DNA of 26,115 nucleotides from Clostridium sp. GTDB lineage: Bacteria; Bacillota; Clostridia; Lachnospirales; Lachnospiraceae. The first letter of the stretch is position 1. Every line of letters starts with the position of its first letter. A model generated the notes under the pieces. The model was not told where the DNA came from. It did no database searches and saw nothing but the letters and a program-made list of their open reading frames with translations. Made by a program: the position numbers and the translations under genes. Below, piece by piece: positions 1-8,109 of this stretch. The stretch lies in assembly GCA_016302185.1 (NCBI GenBank), contig JAEDOC010000013.1, positions 1 through 26,115 of the forward strand, given 5' to 3'.

Positions 1-212
1 TACCCGTCTTTTTTCTGTGTCAGAGTCTTAGAACAGCCCATCGAATACAGAAGACCTTCAGGGCGTTTCTCTCTGCCGGACCTCGCTTCCTTTTCTGCGT
101 CCGCCTCTTGACAAATAAAAGCAGCGATATCCTCCCTGATTTTGAAAGATATCGCCACTCCACTACGCCGGGCGTTAGCTGGCGCGACGCCCTCACTTTC
201 TGCGCTACTTCT
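1..212. other. Left-edge region, no certain gene
   Basis: No gene can be called with confidence here. The minus strand stays open in the tetR reading frame from the tetR stop codon (213-215) to the left edge, about 70 codons. A possible GTG start lies at 158-156, but no ribosome binding site precedes it. Its translation contains segments such as REDIAAFICQEADAEKEAR and ends TLTQKKDG at the window edge. It could be the start of a minus-strand gene that continues outside the window, or chance. The apparent tetR terminator at 124-155 sits inside this frame, which argues against it being coding. A second hairpin, GGGCGT (170-175) with ACGCCC (187-192), is also present. Confidence 0.25.
112..155 (-). 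terminator. Probable intrinsic terminator of the tetR-type gene
   Basis: Read on the minus strand, the perfect 8-bp arms GCGATATC (148-155) and GATATCGC (124-131) enclose a 16-base loop. They are followed by TGCTTTTATTTG. The hairpin lies about 60 bases beyond the tetR-type stop. The loop is long and the T-run is interrupted, so termination strength is uncertain. Confidence 0.5.
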
Positions 213-791
213 CTACTTCTCCAGCACCCGAATCCCTCGCAGGATAAAATCCTCTGTTGCTTTCGCCATCTGCTCCGGGCTTTCTTTCATCCCGGTTTCA
301 AGCCAGTACTGGACGATTCCGACGCAGCCGGAGATGATGAAAGCGGAGTAGGCTTCTAAGAGATCGGTGCTGCAGGAATAGTTGGAGGTCAGCCATTTCT
401 TCAGACAGCGATCCCGCAGGATAGCCTTGATGCGGTTGACGAAATTTAAGTCACCGTTTTCTCCGATCAGGATAGTGATAATATCGGCGTTCTCCTGAAC
501 AGTGGGATAGAGATCAGAGAAGAGCAGAGAGGGACGACTCAGCAGTTCATCCACGCTGTGATGATCCAGAATGTCTTCCAGCTCTTCGGTCAGCTCCTGT
601 TCGATCTGTTCCAGGAGATCGAAGACATCTTTATAATGCAGGTAGAAGGTACCGCGATTGATATCGGCCATGTCGGCCAGTTCCCGCACGGTAATGTCCT
701 GAATCTTTTTTTCTTTCAGAAGTCTGGTCAGACACTCCCGCAATATCCGCCGGGTTTTCCGAACCCGCCGATCTAACAATTCCTGCTTCAT
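213..791 (-). CDS. TetR/AcrR-family transcriptional regulator
   Basis: This 192-residue protein has the TetR-family layout. An N-terminal helix-turn-helix covers about residues 33-55 (ITVRELADMADINRGTFYLHYKD), including the family's typical GTFYxHYKxxxxL ending. An all-helical C-terminal ligand/dimer domain follows, with GCVGIVQYWLETG near residue 155. Length is normal for the family. The ATG at 791 is preceded by AAAGGAG (799-805 on the complementary strand) at a 7-base spacing, which fixes the start. The gene is divergent from the cell-wall protein/MMPL/coiled-coil operon, the classic arrangement for a local repressor of an exporter operon. The ligand is unknown. Family assignment is firm; control of the neighbouring operon is inferred from position. 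Confidence 0.9.
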   Translation of the reverse strand: MKQELLDRRVRKTRRILRECLTRLLKEKKIQDITVRELADMADINRGTFYLHYKDVFDLLEQIEQELTEELEDILDHHSVDELLSRPSLLFSDLYPTVQENADIITILIGENGDLNFVNRIKAILRDRCLKKWLTSNYSCSTDLLEAYSAFIISGCVGIVQYWLETGMKESPEQMAKATEDFILRGIRVLEK

Positions 792-925
792 AATATGACT
801 CCTTTAAATTCTTATCGTTTTTATCAATCATTTTCGTTATAAGTGTTTTAAAATAGAAAAAGAATAAATAATGAACAAAATAAATAAAATTGTTTATTAA
901 TAGAATCAACGTGTATAAGTGATTA

Positions 926-954
926 TTGTATTCCTTCTCTTTCCTTAGTATAAT
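926..954 (+). promoter_or_regulatory. Sigma-A-type promoter of the envelope operon
   Basis: TTGTAT (926-931) and TATAAT (949-954) are separated by 17 bases, pointing toward the gene at 1062. Transcription would start near 961, leaving a leader of about 100 bases. The surrounding DNA is strongly AT-rich, as usual for a divergent promoter region. Confidence 0.7.
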
Positions 955-978
955 ACATCATAGATCAAAAATCAACAT

Positions 979-999
979 ATGTCAATTAATGAATGACAT
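979..999. promoter_or_regulatory. Inverted repeat, candidate TetR-type operator
   Basis: ATGTCA (979-984) and its exact complement TGACAT (994-999) are separated by 9 bases. The repeat lies just downstream of the predicted transcription start of the envelope operon. A repressor bound there would block elongation. Assignment to the adjacent TetR-type regulator is inferred from location only. Confidence 0.45.
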
Positions 1000-1061
1000 G
1001 TTGTTTAGAAGAAATAACGATGAGAAGTTGAAAATTTCGGGAAAATAAGGTGAGTTGGAGA

Positions 1062-1928
1062 ATGAAACGGAATGGAAAGAAAATGAAATGGTTTATGAGA
1101 CAGAAAGAGGCGGGAAAACGGAGCCGCAGCGCAGTTCTGCTTTCCGCCCTGTTTGTACTGGCACTTCCCTTTACTGCGCTGGCGGAGGGAGGAACCTGGC
1201 AGCAGGAGGGAGATATCTGGTATCTGCTGGCACAGGACGGCAGAAGGATGACCGGCTGGCAGAAAGAGGACGGAGTCTGGTATTACATGAATGAAGCGGG
1301 AGCGATGCAGACCGGCTGGCTGCGGGAGGGCGGCAGATGGTACTATCTGAAACCGTCGGGAGCGATGCAGAATACCATGCTGTATGAGGATGATACGCAG
1401 TATGCCTTTCACACGGATGGCAGTCTGGCCGGGGTGAGGCAGAAGAAGAACTGCGGCGGTGGTGCCTATACCATTGGCTTTTATGGGGAAGAGCAGCAGG
1501 ACCTGGCCGATGCCTTAAATGAACTGAAGAATGAGGAGTTCGACGGTGATGAGGAAGAGGATTATTACGAAGACGATAAGATTAATTATGATAAGGATGC
1601 CAGCTATGTGATTAACGGTACACTTCAGGCCATTGCGGAGCACCGGCTGGAGTTGGCCAGAAGCCGGGGCTATGGAAGCGGACGGATTCCGGATGAGGGA
1701 ACTTTGTCGGACTACTTAAAGGAGATTGGTTATCAGAGCGGACGCCGGGTAATGGAGGTCTACCTGATGAACTGTGATGATGCCACAGAGGCAGAAGAGA
1801 AGCTGTTAAGAAATCATGACAGTGATGAGAAGAAGAGAACCGATCGTGCCATTTATTATAAGGAGATGGGGATCGCCCATGAGAAGGTTGGCGAAAAGGA
1901 TTACTACATGGTTGTATTCATGAGGTAG
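1062..1928 (+). CDS. Secreted cell-wall-binding-repeat protein with CAP-like C-terminus
   Basis: This 288-residue protein is exported. A basic N-terminus is followed by a hydrophobic stretch at about 23-41 ending LPFTALA, a likely signal peptidase I site. Three aromatic, Gly-rich choline/cell-wall-binding-type repeats follow at about 45-106, with the core pattern G-x-WYY-xxxGxMxTGW. Next comes an acidic linker at about 158-180 (DGDEEEDYYEDD). The C-terminal 100 residues end in KEMGIAHEKVGEKDYYMVVF, with an upstream NH pair (251-252). This resembles the end of SCP/CAP (YkwD-like) secreted domains, but weakly. The ATG at 1062 is preferred over the in-frame GTG at 1050 because AAGGTGAG (1048-1055) sits well spaced before it. 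It is the first gene of an operon with the MMPL exporter 20 bases downstream. Its exact role on the surface is unknown. Confidence 0.75.
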   Translation: MKRNGKKMKWFMRQKEAGKRSRSAVLLSALFVLALPFTALAEGGTWQQEGDIWYLLAQDGRRMTGWQKEDGVWYYMNEAGAMQTGWLREGGRWYYLKPSGAMQNTMLYEDDTQYAFHTDGSLAGVRQKKNCGGGAYTIGFYGEEQQDLADALNELKNEEFDGDEEEDYYEDDKINYDKDASYVINGTLQAIAEHRLELARSRGYGSGRIPDEGTLSDYLKEIGYQSGRRVMEVYLMNCDDATEAEEKLLRNHDSDEKKRTDRAIYYKEMGIAHEKVGEKDYYMVVFMR

Positions 1929-1948
1929 GGACAGGAGAGTTGAAAACC

Positions 1949-4189
1949 GTGAAGTTTCAGTTTTTGCAGAAAAGAAAAGAAAAACAGAAGGAAGAACAGA
2001 AAGAAAAAAAGGAAGGGTTTTCTCTGCCCGCTTTTATCATTCAGCGATGCCGGCAGATAGAGATCGTCTTTCTGATTCTGGTGCTGCTCTCTGCACTGGC
2101 AGCTCCTTTTGTCAGTGTAAATTATGATCTGACGGAATATCTGCCGGATGATGTCCAGTCGAGGGCGGGATTAAATCTGATGGAAGATACCTTCGGTTAT
2201 CCGGGTACCGCCCGGATCATGCTTGAGGATGTCACACTTTATGAGGCAAAAGCCTATAAGGATCGGCTGGAGAAGGTGGACGGAGTTGATAAGATCAACT
2301 GGCTGGACAGCAGTGTGAACGTATTCTCTTCCGATGCATTTCTGAATTTTGACAGTATAGATGCGTATTATAAGGATGGCTGTGCCGTCATGGATGTGAT
2401 ATTTGAAGAAGGAGATACTGCCAAGAAAACCGCCCGGGCGATAGATGCCATGAAGGAAATCACCGGAGACAAGGGTCATTACGTGGGAATGGCGGTGCAG
2501 AATAAGTCTCTGGCGGAAAATGTGGAAAAAGAGATGGCAATGATCATGGGAATTGGCGTTTTGATGATTTTCATGATCCTCTGCCTGACGACGAATTCCT
2601 GGTTCGAGCCGGTGCTGTATCTGCTGGTCATGGGAGTGGCCATTGTCATTAATAAAGGAACAAACATTTTTCTTGGCCGGATTTCATTTTTGACCAACAG
2701 CGTATCAGCGGTACTCCAGCTGGCCGTTTCCATGGACTATTCTATTTTCCTGATTCATGCCTTTACCAGAGAGAAGAATAAGGGGCTGGAGCAGATGGAG
2801 GCTTTGAAAAATGCCATCAATGAGGCGCTGAACTCGATCTTTGCCAGCAGTCTGACAACGATTGTAGGTTTTCTGGTGCTGACCTTTATGAAATTCAGCA
2901 TCGGTTTTGATTTGGGAATTGTCTTAGCGAAGGGAATTGTGCTGAGCCTGTTAACGGTTGTGTTTTTTATGCCCGCGATGATTCTGCGCCTGACCCCGCT
3001 GATTGAAAAAACGGCCCATCGTTCATTCCTTCCGTCATTCGATCGTCTGAGCCGCGGAATTTACCGGATGCGTTATGCCGTCTTGATATTTGTAGCGATT
3101 TTTGCGATTCCTGCGTATACGGCACAGAATATGAACTCCTTCCTCTTCGGAAATGACGCAGTGGGAGCCGGAGAGGGAACGAAGGTGTACGAGGATGAGC
3201 AGCTGATCCGTGAGAAATTTGGAAGAAGCAATATGATGATGGCCATTGTGCCCAATGTATCTGCCATTGATGAAAAGTTGTTTACCGATGAGGTGGAGGA
3301 ACTTCCGTATACAAAGACCGTAGTGTCTCTGGCGGGAGAGCTGCCGGAGGGAGTTCCGGAGGAGTTTCTTCCTGAAAGTATTACGGAGGAACTTCATAAG
3401 GATGCGTATTCCAGAATTCTCATTTACGTAAAAAGCAAAGGAGAAAGCCCGCTGGCTTACCGGTGCTCCGATGAGATTCAGGCAATCATGAAGCGGTACT
3501 ATCCGGACAATTCCTATCTGGTGGGCGCGACGCCTTCCACTCAGGACATTGAGACAACCATCACAAAGGATTACAGGCGAGTCAATACCATGTCCATGAT
3601 AGGTGTTTTTCTGGTGGTGATGTTCAGCTTCCATTCACTGATTATTCCGGTTATTATTATGATTCCTATTGAAATGGCGATCTTTGTCAATATGGCAGTA
3701 CCTTACATACGGGGAGACACCATGATTTTCATGGGGTATATCATTGTCAGCTGTATTCAGCTGGGAGCGACTGTGGATTACGCGATTCTGACTACGAATA
3801 ATTACCTGGAATGCAGAAAGGAAGCAGAGAAAAAGGAAGCGGCAATTCTGGCGCTGAAGCGGAGTATTCCGGCGATCCTGACCTCTGGCTCGATCCTGAC
3901 CATCGCCGGTTATATTCTGTATCATATTTCTTCTATCGCTGCCATCGGAGATATGGGTAATCTCATCGGTCGAGGTGCCTGGATGAGTATGCTTCTGGTA
4001 TGCACGCTGATGCCGGCATTCCTGGTGCTGTTTGATCATATTTTAATGGAAAATGAGCTGGAACGGATCCGGCATTATTTGAAAAGGCGGCGGCAAAGGA
4101 AGCTGGAACGGCTGAGAAAGCTGGCACAGAAGGCACGCGCCACAGGAAAACAGGAAAAGGAGGCGCAGGATCATGCGGCAGAAAAATAG
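1949..4189 (+). CDS. MMPL/RND-family membrane exporter
   Basis: This integral membrane protein has two RND-like halves. The first has a helix at about 40-58, an extracellular loop to about 200, then a helical bundle at about 203-352. The second half repeats this plan, with helices at about 378-393 and 550-705. Each half carries an Asp-Tyr pair in a membrane helix: SMDYSIF (about residue 263 from this start) and TVDYAIL (about 610). MmpL3-type transporters use such pairs for proton relay, so proton-driven export of a lipid or envelope molecule is likely. The C-terminus is a basic cytoplasmic tail. The start is ambiguous: GTG 1949 gives 746 residues and lies about 11 bases after AGGAG (1933-1937), while TTG 1940 is only 2 bases away. 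The next gene's ATG lies 17 bases before this gene's end, implying coupled translation. Confidence 0.85.
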   Translation: MKFQFLQKRKEKQKEEQKEKKEGFSLPAFIIQRCRQIEIVFLILVLLSALAAPFVSVNYDLTEYLPDDVQSRAGLNLMEDTFGYPGTARIMLEDVTLYEAKAYKDRLEKVDGVDKINWLDSSVNVFSSDAFLNFDSIDAYYKDGCAVMDVIFEEGDTAKKTARAIDAMKEITGDKGHYVGMAVQNKSLAENVEKEMAMIMGIGVLMIFMILCLTTNSWFEPVLYLLVMGVAIVINKGTNIFLGRISFLTNSVSAVLQLAVSMDYSIFLIHAFTREKNKGLEQMEALKNAINEALNSIFASSLTTIVGFLVLTFMKFSIGFDLGIVLAKGIVLSLLTVVFFMPAMILRLTPLIEKTAHRSFLPSFDRLSRGIYRMRYAVLIFVAIFAIPAYTAQNMNSFLFGNDAVGAGEGTKVYEDEQLIREKFGRSNMMMAIVPNVSAIDEKLFTDEVEELPYTKTVVSLAGELPEGVPEEFLPESITEELHKDAYSRILIYVKSKGESPLAYRCSDEIQAIMKRYYPDNSYLVGATPSTQDIETTITKDYRRVNTMSMIGVFLVVMFSFHSLIIPVIIMIPIEMAIFVNMAVPYIRGDTMIFMGYIIVSCIQLGATVDYAILTTNNYLECRKEAEKKEAAILALKRSIPAILTSGSILTIAGYILYHISSIAAIGDMGNLIGRGAWMSMLLVCTLMPAFLVLFDHILMENELERIRHYLKRRRQRKLERLRKLAQKARATGKQEKEAQDHAAEK

Positions 4190-6413
4190 AAGAAGAATTT
4201 CGGTCCTTATGGCTTCCGTGATGATACTTGGCATGGCAGCTCCGGTACAGGCAGCAGCGCCGAGGGTGGAAGTTGATGAGACCATGTATGTGAATCTTGA
4301 TTATTACGGGACACCGACAAAGACCAATGTGGTCAAGGGCTGCAGTACCAACGGGATTAAAGAATATACGGATTACGGAACCTATGAGAAGGTTGTCAAT
4401 ATGACAGATAAGACGGAACCGGTTCTGGCAGACGGAAGCGTGACCTGGCAGCTTCCGCAGGGGAATCAGAGATTTTTTTATCAGTGTACCATGCCGGACG
4501 GCAGTATGGAGCTTCCCTGGACCTTTGACGTATCGTATAAGCTGAACGGGGTTTCGGCGGATGCGTCCTCTCTGGCCGGTGCGTCCGGACTGGTGGAGAT
4601 ACATATTGAGGCCAATCCCAATCAGGAGGCCAGGGCGTATTATCGGAACAATATGGTTCTGACGGTGGCGGTCCCGGTGGATATGGAGAAATGCTACAGT
4701 GTAGATGCCCCCGGCTCCCAGACGCAGACCCTGGGAAACATGACCGCGGTTGTATTTGCGGCACTTCCAGGAGAGGAAGGGGACTATACGGTCCGCATCG
4801 GGACCGACGATTTTGAGAGCGTGGGCGTGATTATGATGATGGTTCCCGGCACGCTGGATACCTTAAATCACATTAAGGATATCAAGGAGCTGAAGGATAC
4901 CTGGAGAGAAGACGGTGATCGGATGTATGAAAGTATGGATCGCCTGCTGGAATCCATGGAGTCCATGCGTCAGGACGTGGTTCGTGTGTCCGGGGGACTG
5001 TCGGATCTAGATCAGGGAAGAAGTGTCATCAGCGGAAAACGGAAGCAGATCGAAGCGCTGTCCACGCAGGCCATCGCTGATCTGAATTCGGTGACACAGC
5101 AGACGGCGGTCCTGATTCCTTATCTGGAAACAGCGAAAAATGCGGTAACTGATATTAATTACAATATGGATGCCATTTCCAATACGCTGGAAGATACGGA
5201 GGATGAGCTGGATCGTCTGTATGATCGTCTGAAGAGTCTGAAGAATTCCCTGAATTCTGTGGCAGATCAGCTGGAGAAGGGCGTCAGCCCTGAAGAAGAG
5301 CAGCTGCTTCTTCAGATGATAGGAAATGAGATGGCGGAGATTTCTCAGATGCTGGGCTCCCTGGAAGGAATGCTGGGAAGCGGAAGCACTCTTTCAGAAG
5401 AAGCGGAAGAAGATTTGGAAGATCTGGAGGAAAGTCTGGAACACTCCGATGCGTTTCGCTATGACAGGACGGCCCGCGCTGCCACTGAGTCCCAGGTAAA
5501 TGCTTTTGGAATGGAGGAGGACGGCTGGCTTCTTACGACCGGTCCTTCCGGAATTCCGGGAAGCGGCGGTGTCAACAACGAGGATTTTGAGGAGTGGAGT
5601 GAGGAGATCGATCCTTACGCCGATGAAGTAGAGGAGGCACTTCAGGCGTTGTCGGGAACCTCATATCCGGCAGCGGTGAGGGCACTTCTGTCCGGTTCCC
5701 GCTCCTCGTATGAAGGCGGAACCGAATTGATTGCAGGAGTTCATGCGGCAGTGACGCGGATCAATCAGGTCTGCGCGGGGGCAGCGGATCTGGCCTCCAG
5801 CACAGCTTCTACCGTTTCAGCCCTGCGGGGGGTGACGGATGAGCTGATTAATCTGATGGATGATTCCCGTGTCCTGATTGCTACGATGGATGGCTATGTG
5901 CCTTCGATCCTGGATTCTTTCAGTGATACGGAGGAGCTCTTAAACCGTCTGACCAGAGCACTGAATTCCACGTACAGTCTGCTCTCTGTGGTCAATCAGA
6001 CATTGATTTCGGCCGGGGATTCACTGGATGCAGGAAGCCGGGAAAGTCTTCAGGGACTGCAGCAGATGATGGAAAAAAGCGTTTCCATGCTGGATGCGGT
6101 GGCAGAGATTCGGGATGCCGGCCGGGAGATGAAACAGACACTGGACGATGAACTGGATGAATTTGAGGAGGAAAATCAGTTTCTGAATCTGGATCCGGAG
6201 GCGGATATGATCTCCTTTACCTCCGCGAAGAATCCGTCGCCGCACAGTCTTCAGATTGTTCTTCGGACGGATGAAATCAGTGACGAGGATAAAACAACAG
6301 ATATTTCTGACTTGGAGTCGGAGAATGCGGACGATGTGGGTCCGCTTCGCAGGATGTGGAATGTGCTGGTGGAGATTTTCCGCGCAGTCGTCTCTATCTT
6401 TAAAAACCGGTAA
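4173..6413 (+). CDS. Secreted coiled-coil protein paired with the MMPL exporter
   Basis: This 746-residue protein starts with a signal peptide (basic residues 2-8, hydrophobic core, PVQA near residue 27). A beta-rich segment spans about 30-225. Long heptad-containing helices follow from about 230 to 365, then a very acidic run (EEAEEDLEDLEESLEHSD) near 410-430. A second set of helices leads to a conserved-looking NPSPHSLQIVLRTDE near the end. The last 21 residues include WNVLVEIFRAVVSIF, a short hydrophobic or amphipathic helix that could touch the membrane. AAGGAGG (4157-4163) lies 9 bases before ATG 4173. The start overlaps the exporter's end, so the two are probably made together. I recognise the general type (extracytoplasmic coiled-coil partners of MMPL/YhgE-like systems), but no named family. 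An adaptor or tether role is inference. Confidence 0.75.
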   Translation: MRQKNRRRISVLMASVMILGMAAPVQAAAPRVEVDETMYVNLDYYGTPTKTNVVKGCSTNGIKEYTDYGTYEKVVNMTDKTEPVLADGSVTWQLPQGNQRFFYQCTMPDGSMELPWTFDVSYKLNGVSADASSLAGASGLVEIHIEANPNQEARAYYRNNMVLTVAVPVDMEKCYSVDAPGSQTQTLGNMTAVVFAALPGEEGDYTVRIGTDDFESVGVIMMMVPGTLDTLNHIKDIKELKDTWREDGDRMYESMDRLLESMESMRQDVVRVSGGLSDLDQGRSVISGKRKQIEALSTQAIADLNSVTQQTAVLIPYLETAKNAVTDINYNMDAISNTLEDTEDELDRLYDRLKSLKNSLNSVADQLEKGVSPEEEQLLLQMIGNEMAEISQMLGSLEGMLGSGSTLSEEAEEDLEDLEESLEHSDAFRYDRTARAATESQVNAFGMEEDGWLLTTGPSGIPGSGGVNNEDFEEWSEEIDPYADEVEEALQALSGTSYPAAVRALLSGSRSSYEGGTELIAGVHAAVTRINQVCAGAADLASSTASTVSALRGVTDELINLMDDSRVLIATMDGYVPSILDSFSDTEELLNRLTRALNSTYSLLSVVNQTLISAGDSLDAGSRESLQGLQQMMEKSVSMLDAVAEIRDAGREMKQTLDDELDEFEEENQFLNLDPEADMISFTSAKNPSPHSLQIVLRTDEISDEDKTTDISDLESENADDVGPLRRMWNVLVEIFRAVVSIFKNR

Positions 6414-6419
6414 GAAAAC

Positions 6420-6462
6420 GGAGGAACAGAAAGCCTGACGGCGGTCTGTTCCTCCATTTTTT
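6420..6462 (+). terminator. Strong intrinsic terminator of the envelope operon
   Basis: GGAGGAACAGA (6420-6430) pairs perfectly with TCTGTTCCTCC (6445-6455). One A and six Ts (6457-6462) follow. It starts 7 bases past the stop of the coiled-coil protein gene. Confidence 0.9.
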
Positions 6463-6503
6463 GCGGCTGTCGATCGGAGAGACAATTTACCGAAATAAAC
6501 TTC

Positions 6504-6531
6504 TTGCATAAACGGTGGGTTATATTATAAT
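6504..6531 (+). promoter_or_regulatory. Sigma-A-type promoter of folC
   Basis: TTGCAT (6504-6509) and TATAAT (6526-6531) are 16 bases apart. The start site would be near 6538. This rules out the upstream GTG at 6515 as the folC start and makes the ATG at 6542 nearly leaderless, supporting ATG 6572. Confidence 0.75.
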
Positions 6532-6571
6532 AGTAAGGTACATGTTTTTGGAAAGGGCTGAAATACACAGG

Positions 6572-7954
6572 ATGAGAGAGCAGAACCCGGCGGTGGAGGA
6601 AGCCGCAGGATATTTGGACCAAATCCCAAAGTTTTCCAGAGAGAAACACACGATGGAAGATTTGCGGCGGATGATTGAGGTGCTTGGAGTGAATCCGGAA
6701 ATGTATCGGATCATTCATGTGGCAGGTACAAACGGCAAGGGATCTGTCTGTGCCTTTTTATCTTCGATTCTGCGGGAGAGCGGCTGCCATACGGCTGTAT
6801 TCACCTCGCCTCATCTGGTCTCCGTGAAAGAACGGTTTTGTTTTGACGGACAGTCAGTGGAGGATGAGTGCTTTCTGCGGGCCTTTCATCGGGTAAAGGA
6901 TTCTAGAGCAGAGTTTGAGAAGGCCGGTGCCGGCCATCCCACCTATTTTGAATATCTGTTCCTGATGTTTCTTCTGATGCTTTCGGAGAAGCCGGCGGAT
7001 TATGTGATTCTGGAGACGGGGCTGGGCGGCCGCCTGGATGCGACCAATTGTATCAAGACACCGGTTCTGACGGTCATTACTTCTATCAGTATGGATCATA
7101 TGGAATATCTGGGTCATACCATTCCGGCCATTGCGGGAGAGAAGGCGGGGATTTTAAAGCCCCATGTTCCTGTGGTTTATGATACTTCGGATGGGTCGGC
7201 TGCCGCAGTGATAGAAAAAAAGGCTGAAGAACTGGACTGTCCGATTCTTCCGGTGGGGAATACTTCGTACAGGGAGGTACTGGTTCGGGACGGCGTTCTA
7301 ACTCTGGTACCGCAGCTTCCGGAGCTGTGGCAGAAGCGTTGGAAGGAAGAAGGGGCGCCGGAACGGCTTACGGTTCCCTTTGCCGCGGAATATCAGGCAG
7401 CGAATGCAATGCTGGCACTCTGTGCGGCCATGCAGCTGAAGATCTCTCCCATGGCTGTCGCGGAGGGAATCCGGCGTACGGTGTGGCCGGGACGGATGGA
7501 AGAGATCCGGGACGGTGTCTATATTGACGGAGCTCATAATGAAGGTGGGATTCTGGCTTTTGCATCCTCTGCCCGGAAGATAGCACAGCAAAGAGGCGGA
7601 CGGCGGATTCTGCTTTTTGCGGTGGTTTCCGATAAGGAGTACCGGGAGATGGCGGAGATCCTGTTGCGGGAGTTTGCGCCGGAGGTGCTGATCCTGACAC
7701 AGATCCAGTACGGCAGGGGACTGGCACTGGAACGGCTGGAGGAAGCGGCCAGAGAAACCTTTGTTCGCCGGCAGGAAGAATGCGGCACGAAGGAGTCGCT
7801 TCCCGGGAAGCTTCTGGTGATTCCTACGGTCAGAGAGGCTTTACAGGAAGCGCTGAGGGAAAAGAAAGAGAAGGATACGGTATTCTGCGCCGGCTCTCTG
7901 TATCTGGTTGGGGAGATTAAGGAAGCAGTAAAGGAGGAAGAAAACGGTGAGTGA
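6572..7954 (+). CDS. folC: Folylpolyglutamate/dihydrofolate synthase
   Basis: FolC adds glutamate to folates (and to dihydropteroate where it is bifunctional), an ATP-dependent Mur-ligase-like reaction that keeps folates in the cell. The ATP-binding loop HVAGTNGKGS lies at residues 49-58. Further Mur-ligase-type motifs follow: LETGLGGRLDATN, TSISMDHMEYLG, and GRMEEIRDGVYIDGAHNEGG in the C-terminal domain. Length is 460 residues from ATG 6572, within the family range. That start is chosen because the predicted transcript begins near 6538; ATG 6542 (470 residues) is an alternative, and no ribosome binding site is strong for either. It is the first gene of a unit with a 51-residue protein and a TPR protein. 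Confidence 0.92.
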   Translation: MREQNPAVEEAAGYLDQIPKFSREKHTMEDLRRMIEVLGVNPEMYRIIHVAGTNGKGSVCAFLSSILRESGCHTAVFTSPHLVSVKERFCFDGQSVEDECFLRAFHRVKDSRAEFEKAGAGHPTYFEYLFLMFLLMLSEKPADYVILETGLGGRLDATNCIKTPVLTVITSISMDHMEYLGHTIPAIAGEKAGILKPHVPVVYDTSDGSAAAVIEKKAEELDCPILPVGNTSYREVLVRDGVLTLVPQLPELWQKRWKEEGAPERLTVPFAAEYQAANAMLALCAAMQLKISPMAVAEGIRRTVWPGRMEEIRDGVYIDGAHNEGGILAFASSARKIAQQRGGRRILLFAVVSDKEYREMAEILLREFAPEVLILTQIQYGRGLALERLEEAARETFVRRQEECGTKESLPGKLLVIPTVREALQEALREKKEKDTVFCAGSLYLVGEIKEAVKEEENGE

Positions 7955-8102
7955 CGATACATTTACAATAAATTTTGAACAGGAACTGGAGCATTTTAAA
8001 CCAAGCCTGGAGGTGGAGGCAATCGGAGATGCTATTGTGAAGAGCGATCTGACCGATATGTCCGATATCATGATGGAATTACTAAAACAGCTGAAGGAAT
8101 AA
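7947..8102 (+). CDS. Small acidic protein, 51 residues, unknown function
   Basis: A GTG-started frame of 51 codons reads MSDDTFTINFEQELEHFKPS and ends DMSDIMMELLKQLKE. The near-ideal ribosome binding site AAGGAGG (7931-7937) lies about 9 bases upstream. The frame overlaps the last 8 bases of folC and ends 7 bases before the TPR gene, so it fits the operon tightly. The protein is acidic, has no signal or membrane segment and is predicted helical at its C-terminus. I do not recognise a family. The binding site, overlap and spacing make it a likely real gene. Confidence 0.7.
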   Translation: MSDDTFTINFEQELEHFKPSLEVEAIGDAIVKSDLTDMSDIMMELLKQLKE

Positions 8103-8109
8103 GCGAACG

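Noticed and set aside
3963..4604. 213-codon minus-strand frame across the exporter/coiled-coil junction
   Set aside because: Shadow of two well-supported plus-strand genes; composition rich in Cys, His, Arg and Pro, with no motif or binding site.
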